Assembly (NCBI GenBank): GCA_024642245.1
Contig: JAHEBM010000001.1
Span: forward strand, 62,001 to 126,000
Direction of reading: 5' to 3'
DNA from: Haliea sp.
Lineage (GTDB): Bacteria > Pseudomonadota > Gammaproteobacteria > Pseudomonadales > Halieaceae
DNA: 64,000 nt
Made by a program: the position numbers and the translations under genes. Shown piece after piece: positions 44,172 to 55,156 of this stretch. Under the pieces are notes generated by a model that saw only the letters and a program-made list of their open reading frames with translations, had not been told where the DNA came from and did not search any database. How positions within the stretch are numbered: position 1 is the first letter of the stretch; every line of letters begins with the position of its first letter.

Positions 44172-46286
44172 ATGCAAACCATTGATGCCCTCGACTCCAC
44201 GCTTCGCAGCTACCTCAACCCCGAGCAAACCAACCACGTAAAACGCGCATACTTTTTCGCTGAACAGGCCCATTTTGGCCAGGTCAGGCGCAGCGGTGAG
44301 GACTATGTGACCCACCCGCTGGCAGTGGCCGGCATCCTGGCCGACATGCACATGGATCACCAGAGCCTGATCGCCGCCATGCTGCATGACGTCATCGAAG
44401 ACACCGGCATCCCCAAAGCCGCCATTGGCAAGCAATTCGGGCCCGCCGTGGCGGAACTGGTTGATGGCGTCAGCAAGCTGACCCAGATGGAATTCGAAAC
44501 CCTGGAGGAAAAACAGGCGGAGAATTTCCAGAAAATGGCGCTGGCGATGGCTCGCGACATACGGGTAATCCTGGTCAAACTGGCAGACCGCCTGCACAAC
44601 ATGCGCACCCTGGGTGTGCTGCAATCCGGCAAGGCCCGCCGCATCGCCAGGGAGACCCTCGACATCTACGCGCCCATCGCCATGCGCCTGGGGATGAACA
44701 CCGTGCGGATGGAGTTCGAAGACCTCGGGTTCAACGCTCTGTACCCCATGCGTGCCCGCCGTATAGATGCCGCCCTGCGCAACGCCCGGGGTAACCGCAA
44801 GGAACTGGTCGATAAAATTCGTCACCAGATCGAGACCACACTGGCCCAGGAAGGGCACGAGGTGGAAGTGGTGGGCCGGGAAAAACACCTGTACAGCATT
44901 TACAAGAAAATGAAATCCAAGCGGAAGTCCTTTTCTGAAATCATGGACATCTACGCCTTCCGCATCATCGTGGACTCTGTGGACACCTGCTACCGGGTCC
45001 TGGGCTGCATCCACAGCCTGTACAAACCCGTGCCGGGCGAGTTCAAGGACTATATAGCCATTCCCAAGGCCAATGGTTACCAATCACTGCACACGGTGCT
45101 GATGGGAATGCATGGCGTTCCCATTGAAATACAGATCCGCACCCGCGAAATGGAGGCCATGGCCAATAACGGGATCGCGGCCCACTGGTTGTACAAGACC
45201 GACAGCCAGACCGCTAACGGCAGCCACACCCGCGCCCGGGAGTGGGTGCAGGGTCTGCTCGAGATGCAGCAGCGCGCGGGTAATTCCCTGGAGTTCATTG
45301 AAAACGTAAAAATCGACCTTTTCCCTGACGAAATTTATGTATTTACCCCGAAGGGCCGGATCCTGGAATTGCCCCGGGGCGCCACCGCGGTGGATTTCGC
45401 CTACGCGGTGCACACCGATGTGGGCAACAGCTGCGTGGCCTGCCGGGTCAATCGCCGCCTTGCACCGCTGTCTGAACCCCTGCAAAGTGGCGAGACAGTC
45501 GAGATACTCACCGCCCCGGGGGCCAGCCCCAACCCGTCCTGGTTCAATTACGCCGTATCCGCCAAGGCGCGCACCAACATTCGCCACTTCCTCAAGAACC
45601 AGACCCGGGAGGATTCCGTCACCCTGGGGCGGCGCCTGCTCGACAGGGCGTTGGCGGGCTTCGATAGCAGCCTCGACCGGCTGTCTGAGGACCAGCTTGG
45701 CGACTACCTCCAGCGCAATCATTACGCCCAGCTCGATGATCTGCTGGAGCAGATCGCCCGGGGCAACCGCCTGCCGGCAATCACTGCCCAGCAACTGCTG
45801 GGAGGCCTGGGTACGGATCCGGAACTCAGCAGCAGCGACGCCCTGCCGGTAGCCATTCGCGGTACCGAGGGCTTCATGGTCAACTACGCCAGGTGCTGCC
45901 ACCCCATCCCCGGCGACCCGATCGAGGGCTATCTCAGCTCCGAGAAGGGCGTGGTAGTGCATCGTGAGCGCTGTAAAAACCTGGCCGAGATGCGTGACAA
46001 AAGCGAGCGCCTGGTGGCCCTGCGCTGGGACGAGGCGGTCGAAGGCGAGTACCCGGTAGAGTTGCGTATCGAGGTGGAGAACCGCCGTGGCATGATCGCG
46101 GTGATCGCGACCCGCATCAACAGCATGGGCGTCAACATTGAGAAAATATCCACCAACGACAAGGACTACCAGTTCACTTACGTGGACCTTGAAATGATGG
46201 TCCGCAACCGTATCCACCTCGCGCACATAATGAAGCGACTACGCGCTATCAGCTCCGTGCGCAGGGTCACCCGAATCAAGAATTGA
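44172..46286 (+). CDS. spoT: bifunctional (p)ppGpp synthetase/hydrolase SpoT
   Basis: RSGEDYVTHPLAVAGILADMHMDHQSLIAAMLHDVIEDT (HD), synthetase, TGS and ACT regions; follows rpoZ. Confidence 0.96.
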   Translation: MQTIDALDSTLRSYLNPEQTNHVKRAYFFAEQAHFGQVRRSGEDYVTHPLAVAGILADMHMDHQSLIAAMLHDVIEDTGIPKAAIGKQFGPAVAELVDGVSKLTQMEFETLEEKQAENFQKMALAMARDIRVILVKLADRLHNMRTLGVLQSGKARRIARETLDIYAPIAMRLGMNTVRMEFEDLGFNALYPMRARRIDAALRNARGNRKELVDKIRHQIETTLAQEGHEVEVVGREKHLYSIYKKMKSKRKSFSEIMDIYAFRIIVDSVDTCYRVLGCIHSLYKPVPGEFKDYIAIPKANGYQSLHTVLMGMHGVPIEIQIRTREMEAMANNGIAAHWLYKTDSQTANGSHTRAREWVQGLLEMQQRAGNSLEFIENVKIDLFPDEIYVFTPKGRILELPRGATAVDFAYAVHTDVGNSCVACRVNRRLAPLSEPLQSGETVEILTAPGASPNPSWFNYAVSAKARTNIRHFLKNQTREDSVTLGRRLLDRALAGFDSSLDRLSEDQLGDYLQRNHYAQLDDLLEQIARGNRLPAITAQQLLGGLGTDPELSSSDALPVAIRGTEGFMVNYARCCHPIPGDPIEGYLSSEKGVVVHRERCKNLAEMRDKSERLVALRWDEAVEGEYPVELRIEVENRRGMIAVIATRINSMGVNIEKISTNDKDYQFTYVDLEMMVRNRIHLAHIMKRLRAISSVRRVTRIKN

Positions 46287-46317
46287 GCTATCGCCTACAC
46301 CGGCCAGGAGAATCGCA

Positions 46318-46701
46318 GTGAGCAACCGAGCAGTCATTTCCACGCCCAGCGCACCGGAGGCGATCGGCCCCTACTCCCAGGCCATCAAGGTGGGCAGTAC
46401 CGTGTGGTTGTCAGGCCAGATACCACTGGTACCGGGCTCCATGGAACTGGTCACGGGCGATATCAGCGCCCAGGCGAAGCAGGTCTTCAGCAATCTGGCG
46501 GCGGTGGCCGAGGCGGCCGGCGGAAGCCTGAACCATGCCGTCAAAATCAATATTTCCCTCACCAACCTGGAGCACTTCGGCGCGGTTAACGAGGTGATGG
46601 CGAGCTTCCTGCAAGAACCCTACCCCGCCCGGGCATGCGTGCAGGTGGCCGCATTGCCAAGGGGGGTGGATATCGAGGTGGAAGCCATCCTGGCAATCTA
46701 G
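46318..46701 (+). CDS. ridA: RidA family reactive intermediate/imine deaminase
   Basis: STPSAPEAIGPYSQAIKVGSTVWLSGQIPLVPGSMELV, YPARACVQVAALPRGVDIEVEAIL; GTG start. Confidence 0.94.
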   Translation: MSNRAVISTPSAPEAIGPYSQAIKVGSTVWLSGQIPLVPGSMELVTGDISAQAKQVFSNLAAVAEAAGGSLNHAVKINISLTNLEHFGAVNEVMASFLQEPYPARACVQVAALPRGVDIEVEAILAI

Positions 46702-47576
46702 TGTCGGGCCGCCAGAACCGCGCCATAGCCCCGGCGGTAATCCGGATAAACCAGCTGGTAGCCACTGGCATGAAGTAAGTGGTTACTACAGCGCTTATGC
46801 CCGCTGACAAATGATTCCGGTGCGCCCTCAAGGGGTTTTGCGGCATCCTGGGCAGGCGCCAACTGCACCCCCATTGCCGCGGCCAGCCAGGCCTCTACAT
46901 CGTATTGCGCCGCGGGCAGGTCATCGACACCGTTGTAAATCGGAGCCAGCACGGCTCCGCTTTCGCCGCGCCCCAACAAATGGCAGATGAAGCCCGCGCA
47001 ATCATCCCGGTGGATACGATTGCTGTAGCGTGTCGGTTGCCGGGGGCACAACTCACCTCGCCGGATACGTTCGAGCAGGCGCCCCTCGGGGTAGCCGTAG
47101 ATCCCGGCAAACCGGATGACGGTGGCCATGTCGAAGGCATCCAGCAGCAGTTTCTCGGCAGCGATAATCGCCTCGGCTCGCGGATCATCGCCGGCAAGGG
47201 CGCTGGCCTCGTCTACCCAGCCACCCTCGCGCTCGGCATACACCCGGGTGCTGGACACCCACAGAATCCGGCGGGGCCGGTGCCTGCCAAGACCCGCCAC
47301 CAGGTTTTTCGCGGCCCCGGTAAACCCCTGCCGGTAACCGTCAACTGTCCGGTCACTGGGGTTACAGGTCGCCACGATAAAATCGGGTTGCAGTGCGGCA
47401 ATAAACTCCAGGTCGCCGGGCACTGCATAGTCCCCGGCGAAACCGCGAAAGCCCGCGGGCAGGCGGCTGGTGTCGCGCCGCAGCCCCGATACCTGCCAGC
47501 CCCTGTCCAGCAACTGGCTCCCCGCCCGGCAGGCCAGGTCGCCGCAGCCGACAAATAGGATGGAATTGCTCTTCAT
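46698..47576 (-). CDS. NAD-dependent epimerase/dehydratase family protein (YeeZ-like)
   Basis: ILFVGCGDLACRAGSQLLDRGWQVSGLRR, RILWVSSTRVYAEREGGWVDE, RIHRDDCAGFI. Confidence 0.85.
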   Translation of the reverse strand: MKSNSILFVGCGDLACRAGSQLLDRGWQVSGLRRDTSRLPAGFRGFAGDYAVPGDLEFIAALQPDFIVATCNPSDRTVDGYRQGFTGAAKNLVAGLGRHRPRRILWVSSTRVYAEREGGWVDEASALAGDDPRAEAIIAAEKLLLDAFDMATVIRFAGIYGYPEGRLLERIRRGELCPRQPTRYSNRIHRDDCAGFICHLLGRGESGAVLAPIYNGVDDLPAAQYDVEAWLAAAMGVQLAPAQDAAKPLEGAPESFVSGHKRCSNHLLHASGYQLVYPDYRRGYGAVLAARH

Positions 47577-47726
47577 TAAGTTCTACCTCTGGTTACACTA
47601 TACGTTGCCAGGCTCCAGACATCTCACCATGAACCCAAACTATTCGCGCGCCCACGGCGCCCCGCAAAACAGCAGCCGCCCCGGCGAGGCGTGCCTGTTT
47701 GCCGCCCCCGGGCAGGCGCGGTAATC

Positions 47727-49790
47727 GTGACCGGTATCGCCAGCATCCCGGTGCGGGAACTGCGCGGAGTCGGGCCCAAACTGGCCGCGAAGCTGGCCGA
47801 TTACGGTGTACACCAGGTGGAGGACCTGCTGTTTCACCTGCCACTGCGGTACCAGGATCGCACTCGCGTCACCCCCATTGCCGGCGCCCGGGAGGGCGCT
47901 GACCTGGTGATCGAGGGAGAAGTGCGCGCCGCCGACGTGGTGATGGGGCGCCGTCGCAGCCTCGTTGCCCGCATCCAGGATAGCACCGGCACACTGACAC
48001 TGCGTTTCTTCCACTTCTCGGCGGCCCAGAAAAGCGGCCTGCGGGCGGGTACGCGGCTGCGCTGTTTCGGCCAGGTACGCCGGGGCAGCAGCGGCCTGGA
48101 AATGTTCCATCCCGAGTACCGCTCGCTGCAGGGGGAAGATGAGCCCGCCGAGGAGGCGCTCACCCCGATTTACCCCACCACCACGGGCATCGGGCAGAAC
48201 CAGTGGCGCATGCTTTGCAGCCAGGCACTGGCGAGACTCCGACGGCACCCGCCGCGGGACCTGTTGCCACCGGGACATAACCCCTACGACCTGGCCCGCG
48301 CCCTGGAATACCTGCACGCCCCCCCGCCGGATGCGCCCCAGGCCCTGTTGCGCGAGGGACAGCACCCGGCCCAGCAACGGCTGGCACTGGAAGAGCTGGT
48401 CGCGCATAACCTTTCGCTGCAACGCCTGCGCAATGCCCAACGGGCCGAAGGAGCACCCGCCCTGGCGGACCGGCCGGGCGAGCTTGCGGCCTTCCTTGCG
48501 AGCCTGCCGTTCGCACCCACCGCAGCCCAACGGCGGGTACTGGCGGAAATCGCCGGGGACCTGGCCAGGCCGGTGCCCATGCTGCGCCTGGTGCAGGGGG
48601 ATGTGGGGTCGGGCAAGACCCTGGTGGCCGCCGGGGCGGCGCTGCAGTCCGTCGCCAATGATTACCAGGTCGCGATCATGGCGCCCACCGAAATCCTGGC
48701 AGAGCAGCACTGGGCCAGCTTCAGCACCTGGTTCGGCCCCCTTGCGGTGCCCATGGAATGGCTGAGCGGTCGCACCAAGGGTAAAAAAAGGGAGGCCGCC
48801 CTACAGCGCATCGCCTCCGGTGAGGCGGCGCTGGTCATCGGGACCCATGCCCTGTTCCAGCAGGATGTGGCATTCAAGCGCCTGGGACTGGTCATCGTCG
48901 ATGAGCAACACCGGTTCGGTGTACACCAGCGCCTGGCGCTCACCGGCAAAACCGGGCCGGGACAGGGCAAACCCCATCAGCTGGTGATGACTGCCACGCC
49001 AATCCCGCGCACCCTCTCCATGGTGGCCTACGCCGACCTCGACTGCTCTGTCATCGATGAGTTGCCGCCGGGGCGCCAGCCCGTCACCACCGTGCTTATC
49101 GACAATGGCCGTCGGGACCAGGTCGTGGAACGGGTGGCCGCAGCCTGTGGCCAGGGCCGCCAGGCTTACTGGGTGTGCACACTGATCGAGGAGAGCGACG
49201 CACTGCAGGCGCAGGCCGCGCAGGCCACCGCGGAGGAATTACAGCTGGCCCTGCCCGAACTGCGCATCGGCCTGATCCACGGCCGTATGAAACCCGCTGA
49301 TAAAGAGTCGGTAATGGCGGCGTTCAAGGCAGGTGACCTGGCGCTGCTGGTGGCCACGACAGTTATCGAGGTGGGCGTGGATGTCCCCAACGCCAGCCTG
49401 ATGATTATCGAAAACCCGGAGCGCCTCGGACTGGCCCAGTTGCACCAGCTGCGCGGCCGGGTGGGACGGGGTCGCGACGCCAGTCACTGCGTACTGCTCT
49501 ACCAGGCACCGCTGTCCGCCTCTGGCAGGGAACGGCTGGCCGCGCTGCGCGACAGTACCGATGGTTTTTATATCGCGGAAAAAGACCTCGAGTTGCGCGG
49601 CCCCGGCGAGGTGCTCGGCACCCGGCAAACCGGGCTGATGGAGTTCCGCATTGCCCAGTTGCCAGCCCACAGCCACCTGCTGGACCAGGTGCAGGTCATT
49701 TCCAGGATTATCCTGGAGCACCATGGCGAACTTGCAGGCGCCCTGATCCAGCGCTGGACCGGTGCAAAGCAGGAATTCGGTAATGTTTAG
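47727..49790 (+). CDS. recG: ATP-dependent DNA helicase RecG
   Basis: PVRELRGVGPKLAAKLADYGV, GDVGSGKTLVAAGAAL, IVDEQHRFGVHQR, MTATPIPRTLSMVAYADLD. GTG start assigned. Confidence 0.95.
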   Translation: MTGIASIPVRELRGVGPKLAAKLADYGVHQVEDLLFHLPLRYQDRTRVTPIAGAREGADLVIEGEVRAADVVMGRRRSLVARIQDSTGTLTLRFFHFSAAQKSGLRAGTRLRCFGQVRRGSSGLEMFHPEYRSLQGEDEPAEEALTPIYPTTTGIGQNQWRMLCSQALARLRRHPPRDLLPPGHNPYDLARALEYLHAPPPDAPQALLREGQHPAQQRLALEELVAHNLSLQRLRNAQRAEGAPALADRPGELAAFLASLPFAPTAAQRRVLAEIAGDLARPVPMLRLVQGDVGSGKTLVAAGAALQSVANDYQVAIMAPTEILAEQHWASFSTWFGPLAVPMEWLSGRTKGKKREAALQRIASGEAALVIGTHALFQQDVAFKRLGLVIVDEQHRFGVHQRLALTGKTGPGQGKPHQLVMTATPIPRTLSMVAYADLDCSVIDELPPGRQPVTTVLIDNGRRDQVVERVAAACGQGRQAYWVCTLIEESDALQAQAAQATAEELQLALPELRIGLIHGRMKPADKESVMAAFKAGDLALLVATTVIEVGVDVPNASLMIIENPERLGLAQLHQLRGRVGRGRDASHCVLLYQAPLSASGRERLAALRDSTDGFYIAEKDLELRGPGEVLGTRQTGLMEFRIAQLPAHSHLLDQVQVISRIILEHHGELAGALIQRWTGAKQEFGNV

Positions 49791-50359
49791 GGCAGGTTGA
49801 ACAGGTCTCGCCAGCGCTGCTCCAGCACAGCAACACCCAGGTTTTCCAGGGTGGCGATGTTCCGCGCCGGAATTTCATCCGGGTCGGTACTGTCGTCCAG
49901 CACACGGGTCAGCATATCCTCCCGCAGCAGGTGCACCATGGGATAGGGCGAACGATTGCTATAATGGCTGGCCGCAGCGACCGCCTCCCCCGCAAAAAGG
50001 TAGTTCGGGTGGAAACTTGCCAGTTGCACCATGCCCTCAAGCCCCGCCGCCAACAACAGGTCCTGGGCATCGTCGATAAAATCCAGGTACTCCTCGAAGT
50101 CGCCCAGGGCGGCGGGAAAAGCAAGCAGCGTGGTCGCGACCTCCTCCTCACTACTGTGCTGGAACAGATCCAGCTCCCGCAGGAATGCCCTGCGCAAATC
50201 GGCAGGCTCGGTCTGCTCACTGATGGCAATGCGCAGGCTTGCTGCCCCCAGCAAGGGGCGCGCGAACGGGCAGAGATTCAGGCCGACGACAAATCTCGCC
50301 AGCCAGGCACGGATATGCGCTTCCGCGATGGCCGGGTCAACAGAGGGCGACAATGACAT
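49787..50359 (-). CDS. DUF1415 family protein
   Basis: AEAHIRAWLARFVVGLNLCPFARPLLGAASLRIAIS; YFAGEAVAAASHYSNRSPYPMVHLLRE. Confidence 0.85.
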   Translation of the reverse strand: MSLSPSVDPAIAEAHIRAWLARFVVGLNLCPFARPLLGAASLRIAISEQTEPADLRRAFLRELDLFQHSSEEEVATTLLAFPAALGDFEEYLDFIDDAQDLLLAAGLEGMVQLASFHPNYLFAGEAVAAASHYSNRSPYPMVHLLREDMLTRVLDDSTDPDEIPARNIATLENLGVAVLEQRWRDLFNLP

Positions 50360-51729
50360 CAGCCCATAATGGCCGGCAATTCCTTCTGCAGTGCCATCTT
50401 TTCCTTTGTCGCCTCGCCGGTCAGGGCAAAACCGAGCAGCTTGCCACTGCCGTCGCGGAACTCGGCTTTCACATTGCTACCCTGGGCCTCCACGGACCAT
50501 TCGCCCTCGGCCCCGGGCGCCGGTGGCGCAACCACGACCGGGCAGGCCGGGGTTTTGATCGTGACCGGCATGGCCGGGTAGGTGACCTCGGTTGGCTCTC
50601 CAGCCAGGGTCTTGCCCAGGGCCCGGGCCGCGGCTACCAGCGGTGCGACATACACCAGCACGTGGCCATCAACCTCGGCACAATCGCCCATGGCATAGAC
50701 ATTGGGGGTGCTGGTTTCCAGCAACCGATTGGTGATAATGCCCCGGTTGGTTGCAATCCCCGAGGCCCTGGCCAGGCCAGTGCGCGGCCTGACCCCCACC
50801 GCGGACAGGACGATGTCCGCAGCAATCGTCCGGCCGTTGTTCAGGCTCACTGCCACGCCGTTATCCGACCTGTTCACGGCGGTCACCAGCGGGCCGAAGT
50901 GGAATGTTGCCCCCTTCTCCTCCAGTGCGGCCTGCACGGCTTTACCCGCGGCTTCCGGCAACAGGGTTGGCAGGCAGTACGCCAGGGGATCGACTGCTTC
51001 CACCTCAAAACCACCATTGATCAGGTCGTTGGTAAACTCACAGCCGATCAGGCCGCCCCCGATAATGCAGATTTTCCTGACCTTGTTCTTGGCAACGGCC
51101 GTGCGAAAATCATCGTAATCGAGCAGGTCATTGACGGAGTAAACCAGCTCCAGCGCATCGCCCTGTAGCGGCGGACTGATCACCTCGGCACCCACCGCAA
51201 GCACCAGCTTACCGTAGTGAATTGCAGTCTGGGCATCCCCGACCTTGATCAGCTGTTGTGCCGTATCGATCTCGTTGACCCGGGTCATGGTCCAGACACT
51301 GGCCTTGAGCAGCCTGGCCATGCTGCCAGCGTCCAGCTGGGCAAGGTCGTTGGCGCTGTGGTCCTTGGTGTACCCGGTGGACAACATGGGCTTTGAATAG
51401 GAACGTCCGTCATCCGAGCTTATGAGAATCAGGGGCGTGCTGTCGTCATACTTGCGAAATTCTTTGGCGAGGCTGTAGCCCGCCAGGCCGGTACCGATAA
51501 TGACGACGGGGGCATTGACCTTATCAACGACCGGCTCCTCGTGATGGGGGGTATCATCTACAGGTGCTTCCTCGAGTAATTCGAAATCCTCCTTACCCAC
51601 GCCGCAGTCGGGACAAAGCCAGTCCTCGGGTACATCCTCCCACTTGGTGCCCGGGGCAATGCCGTCATCCGGCCAACCTTCTTTTTCATCGTAAATCAGG
51701 CCACATACAATACATTCCCACTTACTCAT
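50359..51729 (-). CDS. rubredoxin-rubredoxin reductase fusion protein
   Basis: N-terminal [49 protein letters not shown] followed by the FAD/NAD oxidoreductase motif [19 protein letters not shown] and [16 protein letters not shown]. Confidence 0.92.
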   Translation of the reverse strand: MSKWECIVCGLIYDEKEGWPDDGIAPGTKWEDVPEDWLCPDCGVGKEDFELLEEAPVDDTPHHEEPVVDKVNAPVVIIGTGLAGYSLAKEFRKYDDSTPLILISSDDGRSYSKPMLSTGYTKDHSANDLAQLDAGSMARLLKASVWTMTRVNEIDTAQQLIKVGDAQTAIHYGKLVLAVGAEVISPPLQGDALELVYSVNDLLDYDDFRTAVAKNKVRKICIIGGGLIGCEFTNDLINGGFEVEAVDPLAYCLPTLLPEAAGKAVQAALEEKGATFHFGPLVTAVNRSDNGVAVSLNNGRTIAADIVLSAVGVRPRTGLARASGIATNRGIITNRLLETSTPNVYAMGDCAEVDGHVLVYVAPLVAAARALGKTLAGEPTEVTYPAMPVTIKTPACPVVVAPPAPGAEGEWSVEAQGSNVKAEFRDGSGKLLGFALTGEATKEKMALQKELPAIMG

Positions 51730-51972
51730 GCCTGGTCTCTCTCTGTATTCCCCGGAAGCTTTTTTCAGCGCCATTGCAGGCAGTCGACCGAAAATCGACT
51801 GCGGGGTTATGGTCAAAATTTGGATCGCAACACTATAGGGTTGTGTAAAAATTGTGCAAGGGTTTTATCCCGGCGCGGGTCGGACAAACTGAACCGGGTG
51901 GCCGGGCTTGCATGCACCTTCCCTATCAAGCATCCTCGCTGCCTCCCCGGACGAGAGCGAGCCCGAGATAGC

Positions 51973-52602
51973 GTGCCCAGTTCCCCCAATTTCCGCCGTA
52001 TTGACCGTGAACCCCGGTGGCGAGCGACACGGCTTTACACCACCTCCGGGTTGCCCCCGGCCTGCCGGCCCTGGCTGCTCGACGATGGCTCCCTGACGAG
52101 TCGCCTGGTTGACATGGGCCGCGGGGAATTCAGGGTGCAGCGCCTGTACCAGGGCTGGCAGCTGCCACTGCTCTCGGAGTGCAAGCTGCTCGGGGTGCCA
52201 ATCCGGCAGCGGGCGCTGGTGAGGGAGGTGGGCCTGATGCTGGGGAGCCGGGTTGTCGTCTTCGCCCGCAGCGTTTTTCCCGTGACCAGTCTCACAGGTG
52301 ACCTCGCCCACCTGCGCTATCTGCAGAACCAATCACTGGGCGCGATACTGTTCAGGCACCCCAATATGCACCGCAGCCCTTTTGAGGTGGTGCGGATGCC
52401 CGGCGACAGTGACTACCTCCCCCGGGAACTGCGCCAATCGTCACCAGCATGGGGGCGCCGCTCACGTTTCCTGATCGGCGGGCGCAGCCTGATGGTAAGC
52501 GAGGTGTTCCTGCAGGGCTTCACGCCGTGGATTTCAGCCCTGCCGGTGCACAGGGCCCAGCGTGGCACGGTCAGCGCTGCAATTGTGCCGCCAACCCAGT
52601 AA
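51973..52602 (+). CDS. ubiC: chorismate-pyruvate lyase
   Basis: [70 protein letters not shown]; directly upstream of ubiA; start uncertain. Confidence 0.87.
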   Translation: MPSSPNFRRIDREPRWRATRLYTTSGLPPACRPWLLDDGSLTSRLVDMGRGEFRVQRLYQGWQLPLLSECKLLGVPIRQRALVREVGLMLGSRVVVFARSVFPVTSLTGDLAHLRYLQNQSLGAILFRHPNMHRSPFEVVRMPGDSDYLPRELRQSSPAWGRRSRFLIGGRSLMVSEVFLQGFTPWISALPVHRAQRGTVSAAIVPPTQ

Positions 52603-52637
52603 GCTTGGTGTCTCCCGGACCCGTCACAGACCGATTC

Positions 52638-53498
52638 ATGCCGAAGACCTCGAAAACCAGCGCTCTGCTGCAGCTTATTCGCTTCGACAAGCCCATTGGT
52701 ACATTGTTGCTGCTGTGGCCCACGCTCTGGGCCCTGTGGATTGCTGCCGGCTCGGTGCCGGACATTCGCCTGCTGGCAATATTCGTGGCGGGCACCTTTC
52801 TCACGCGCTCCGCGGGCTGCATTGTCAACGACCTGGCCGATCGCCGTGTGGACGGGGCCGTCAAGCGAACCAGCGGGCGTCCGCTCGTCACCGGTGCTGT
52901 CACGGAAAAGGAGGCGCTGGCGCTTTTTTTCACCCTGATGCTGTTGGCCTTCGTGCTGGTATTGTTCACCAATGCCCTGACGGTAAGCCTGTCTGTTGTC
53001 GCGGTGGTGCTGGCCTCTACCTACCCGTTCATGAAACGCTACACCCAGCTGCCGCAGCTCGTGCTCGGGCTGGCCTTTTCCTGGGGTATCCCCATGGCTT
53101 TTGCCGCCCAGACCGGCACACTCCCGGCGGGGCTCTGGCTGGTGTTTCTGGGCAATCTCTGGTGGATCGTCGCGTACGACACCAAATACGCCATGGTAGA
53201 CCGCGATGACGACATACCCGCGGGCGTCAAATCCACCGCTATCCTGTTCGGTCGCCACGACCGTTTAGCCATTGCGATACTCCAGCTGTTGTGCCTGCTG
53301 ACACTGTACCTGGCGGGGCGGGCGTTCTCCCTGGGGCCCTGCTTCAACCTGTCCCTGGTGGTTTCAGGCGGCCTGTTTGGCTACCAGCAATATCTCATTC
53401 GCCATCGCGAGCGCGACGCCTGCTTCAGGGCCTTCCTTAACAACAACTGGGTGGGGCTGGTGATATTCGTCGGCATCGTTCTGCATTACGGCACCTGA
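52638..53498 (+). CDS. ubiA: 4-hydroxybenzoate octaprenyltransferase
   Basis: [59 protein letters not shown]. Confidence 0.96.
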   Translation: MPKTSKTSALLQLIRFDKPIGTLLLLWPTLWALWIAAGSVPDIRLLAIFVAGTFLTRSAGCIVNDLADRRVDGAVKRTSGRPLVTGAVTEKEALALFFTLMLLAFVLVLFTNALTVSLSVVAVVLASTYPFMKRYTQLPQLVLGLAFSWGIPMAFAAQTGTLPAGLWLVFLGNLWWIVAYDTKYAMVDRDDDIPAGVKSTAILFGRHDRLAIAILQLLCLLTLYLAGRAFSLGPCFNLSLVVSGGLFGYQQYLIRHRERDACFRAFLNNNWVGLVIFVGIVLHYGT

Positions 53499-54659
53499 GT
53501 GAATGGCTCAATGTCTGTGACAGTGGAGTTCCTCAGCAGTCTTGCACAGGTCGCCGCAACCGACTGGAACGCCGTTGCGGGGGAGGACTACCCGTTCATC
53601 CGCCATGAGTTTCTTTACGGTCTTGAGCAAACCCGTTCCGCCTGCGCAGACACGGGCTGGCAGGCCTGTCACCTGCTTATGCGGGACGCTGTGGGCATCC
53701 TCGCCGTCATGCCGCTTTACCTCAAATCCCACTCCTATGGCGAGTATGTATTTGACTGGTCCTGGGCGGACGCGTGGCAGCGCAGCGGCCTCAGCTATTA
53801 TCCCAAGCTGGTAAGCGCCATACCCTTCACCCCGGCCACGGGTCCCCGCCTCTGCATGCGGCCGGATGCGAACGCCGAAGCAACCTGGGCCACGGCCCTG
53901 CAGGCGATACGGCAATTGGCAAGCCGACAGGAAATTTCTTCCTGGCACCTGCTCTTTCCCGAGGAAAAAGTTGCCTCGCGCTTACTGCAGGCCGGCCTGC
54001 ACCGGCGAACCGCCACCCAGTTTCACTGGCTTAACCGGGGCTATGATTGCTTTGATGATTTCCTGGCGGAGTTCACCAGCCGCAAACGCAAGAACCTGCG
54101 CCGGGAGCGGGCCCGGGTCGCAGAGCAGGGCATCGTCCTGAAGACCCTCCACGGCACAGACATCGGTACACAGCACTGGCGGCAGTTTCACCGGTTTTAC
54201 CAGTTAACCTATGCCAAGCGCAGCGGGCACGGGGGCTATCTCACCGAAGCCTTTTTTACCGAAACCGCCCCGCGACTCGGCGACCAGGTGATCATGGTGC
54301 TGGCCTACCTGGAAGGCCATGCAGTGGCGGGCGCACTGTATTTTCGTTCCGCCGATACGCTTTACGGGCGTTACTGGGGCTGTGAGCGCGAATACGATTG
54401 CCTGCATTTCGAGGCCTGCTACTACCAGGGTATTGAATACTGCATCAAGCACGGTCTCAGTCGCTTTGACCCGGGCGCCCAGGGTGAACACAAAATCCAG
54501 CGGGGCTTTCGCCCGGTTCCCACCTGGTCAAACCACTGGATTGCCGATCCGCGCCTGTCGGCAGCCGTCGGTGACTTTACGCGCAGCGAGGCAGTTCACA
54601 ACGAGGCTTATCTGCGACAGGCATCCACTTTGCTGCCATTCAGGACAAGCGACGGCTGA
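53499..54659 (+). CDS. GNAT / FemAB-like family protein (DUF482-type)
   Basis: FIRHEFLYGLEQTRSACADTGWQACHLLM, YSYPKLVSAIPFTPATGPRL-like, HFEACYYQGIEYCIKHGLSRFDPGAQGEHKIQRGFRPVPTWSNHW. ATG at 53511 also possible. Confidence 0.87.
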   Translation: MNGSMSVTVEFLSSLAQVAATDWNAVAGEDYPFIRHEFLYGLEQTRSACADTGWQACHLLMRDAVGILAVMPLYLKSHSYGEYVFDWSWADAWQRSGLSYYPKLVSAIPFTPATGPRLCMRPDANAEATWATALQAIRQLASRQEISSWHLLFPEEKVASRLLQAGLHRRTATQFHWLNRGYDCFDDFLAEFTSRKRKNLRRERARVAEQGIVLKTLHGTDIGTQHWRQFHRFYQLTYAKRSGHGGYLTEAFFTETAPRLGDQVIMVLAYLEGHAVAGALYFRSADTLYGRYWGCEREYDCLHFEACYYQGIEYCIKHGLSRFDPGAQGEHKIQRGFRPVPTWSNHWIADPRLSAAVGDFTRSEAVHNEAYLRQASTLLPFRTSDG

Positions 54660-54675
54660 GACTAGCCATCACCCA

Positions 54676-55062
54676 TTAAACACGGCTCTTGTGCGCCAGG
54701 GTGTGTGCATGCTGCTCCCAGTTCCGACCGTCAAATTCGGTAATCCTGATTGCCTGGGGCCGGGTGTCCAGGCAATTTACATTGACATCGATACCGTCGG
54801 GATTGGAACGCGGCGTGTAAAACGGCTTGATGCCGCAATGACGACAGAACGTGTGCCTGGCAACCCCGGTATTGAATGTATAGCTCACCAGCGCCTCTTC
54901 ACCTGTAACCAGCGTGAAGTTTACGGCCGGTACTATCAGGTGCAGGAAACCGCCCTTTGTGCATATCGAACAATTGCAGCGCTCAACATCCAGGGTCCGG
55001 GGCGCTTCCACCGTAAAACTCACCGCCCCACAGTGACAACTGCCCCGATAGATCATATGCAC
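54676..55062 (-). CDS. GFA family (glutathione-dependent formaldehyde-activating-like) zinc protein
   Basis: GSCHCGAVSFTVEAP, RCNCSICTKGGF, HTFCRHCGIKPFY. Confidence 0.9.
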   Translation of the reverse strand: MHMIYRGSCHCGAVSFTVEAPRTLDVERCNCSICTKGGFLHLIVPAVNFTLVTGEEALVSYTFNTGVARHTFCRHCGIKPFYTPRSNPDGIDVNVNCLDTRPQAIRITEFDGRNWEQHAHTLAHKSRV

Positions 55063-55156
55063 CTGCCCAAGTTGATAAATAGGGCCCAGCGGCCCGGCTG
55101 CGACGGGAAAACCGGGTTTTTGTACAACACCCCGCGAGTACCGGCCACCATGTTAT

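Noticed and set aside
45084-46226. 380-aa minus-strand ORF antisense to spoT
   Set aside because: Shadow ORF of a confident spoT; composition is not protein-family-like.
47640-48710. 356-aa minus-strand ORF antisense to recG
   Set aside because: Shadow ORF; recG motifs on the plus strand are clear.
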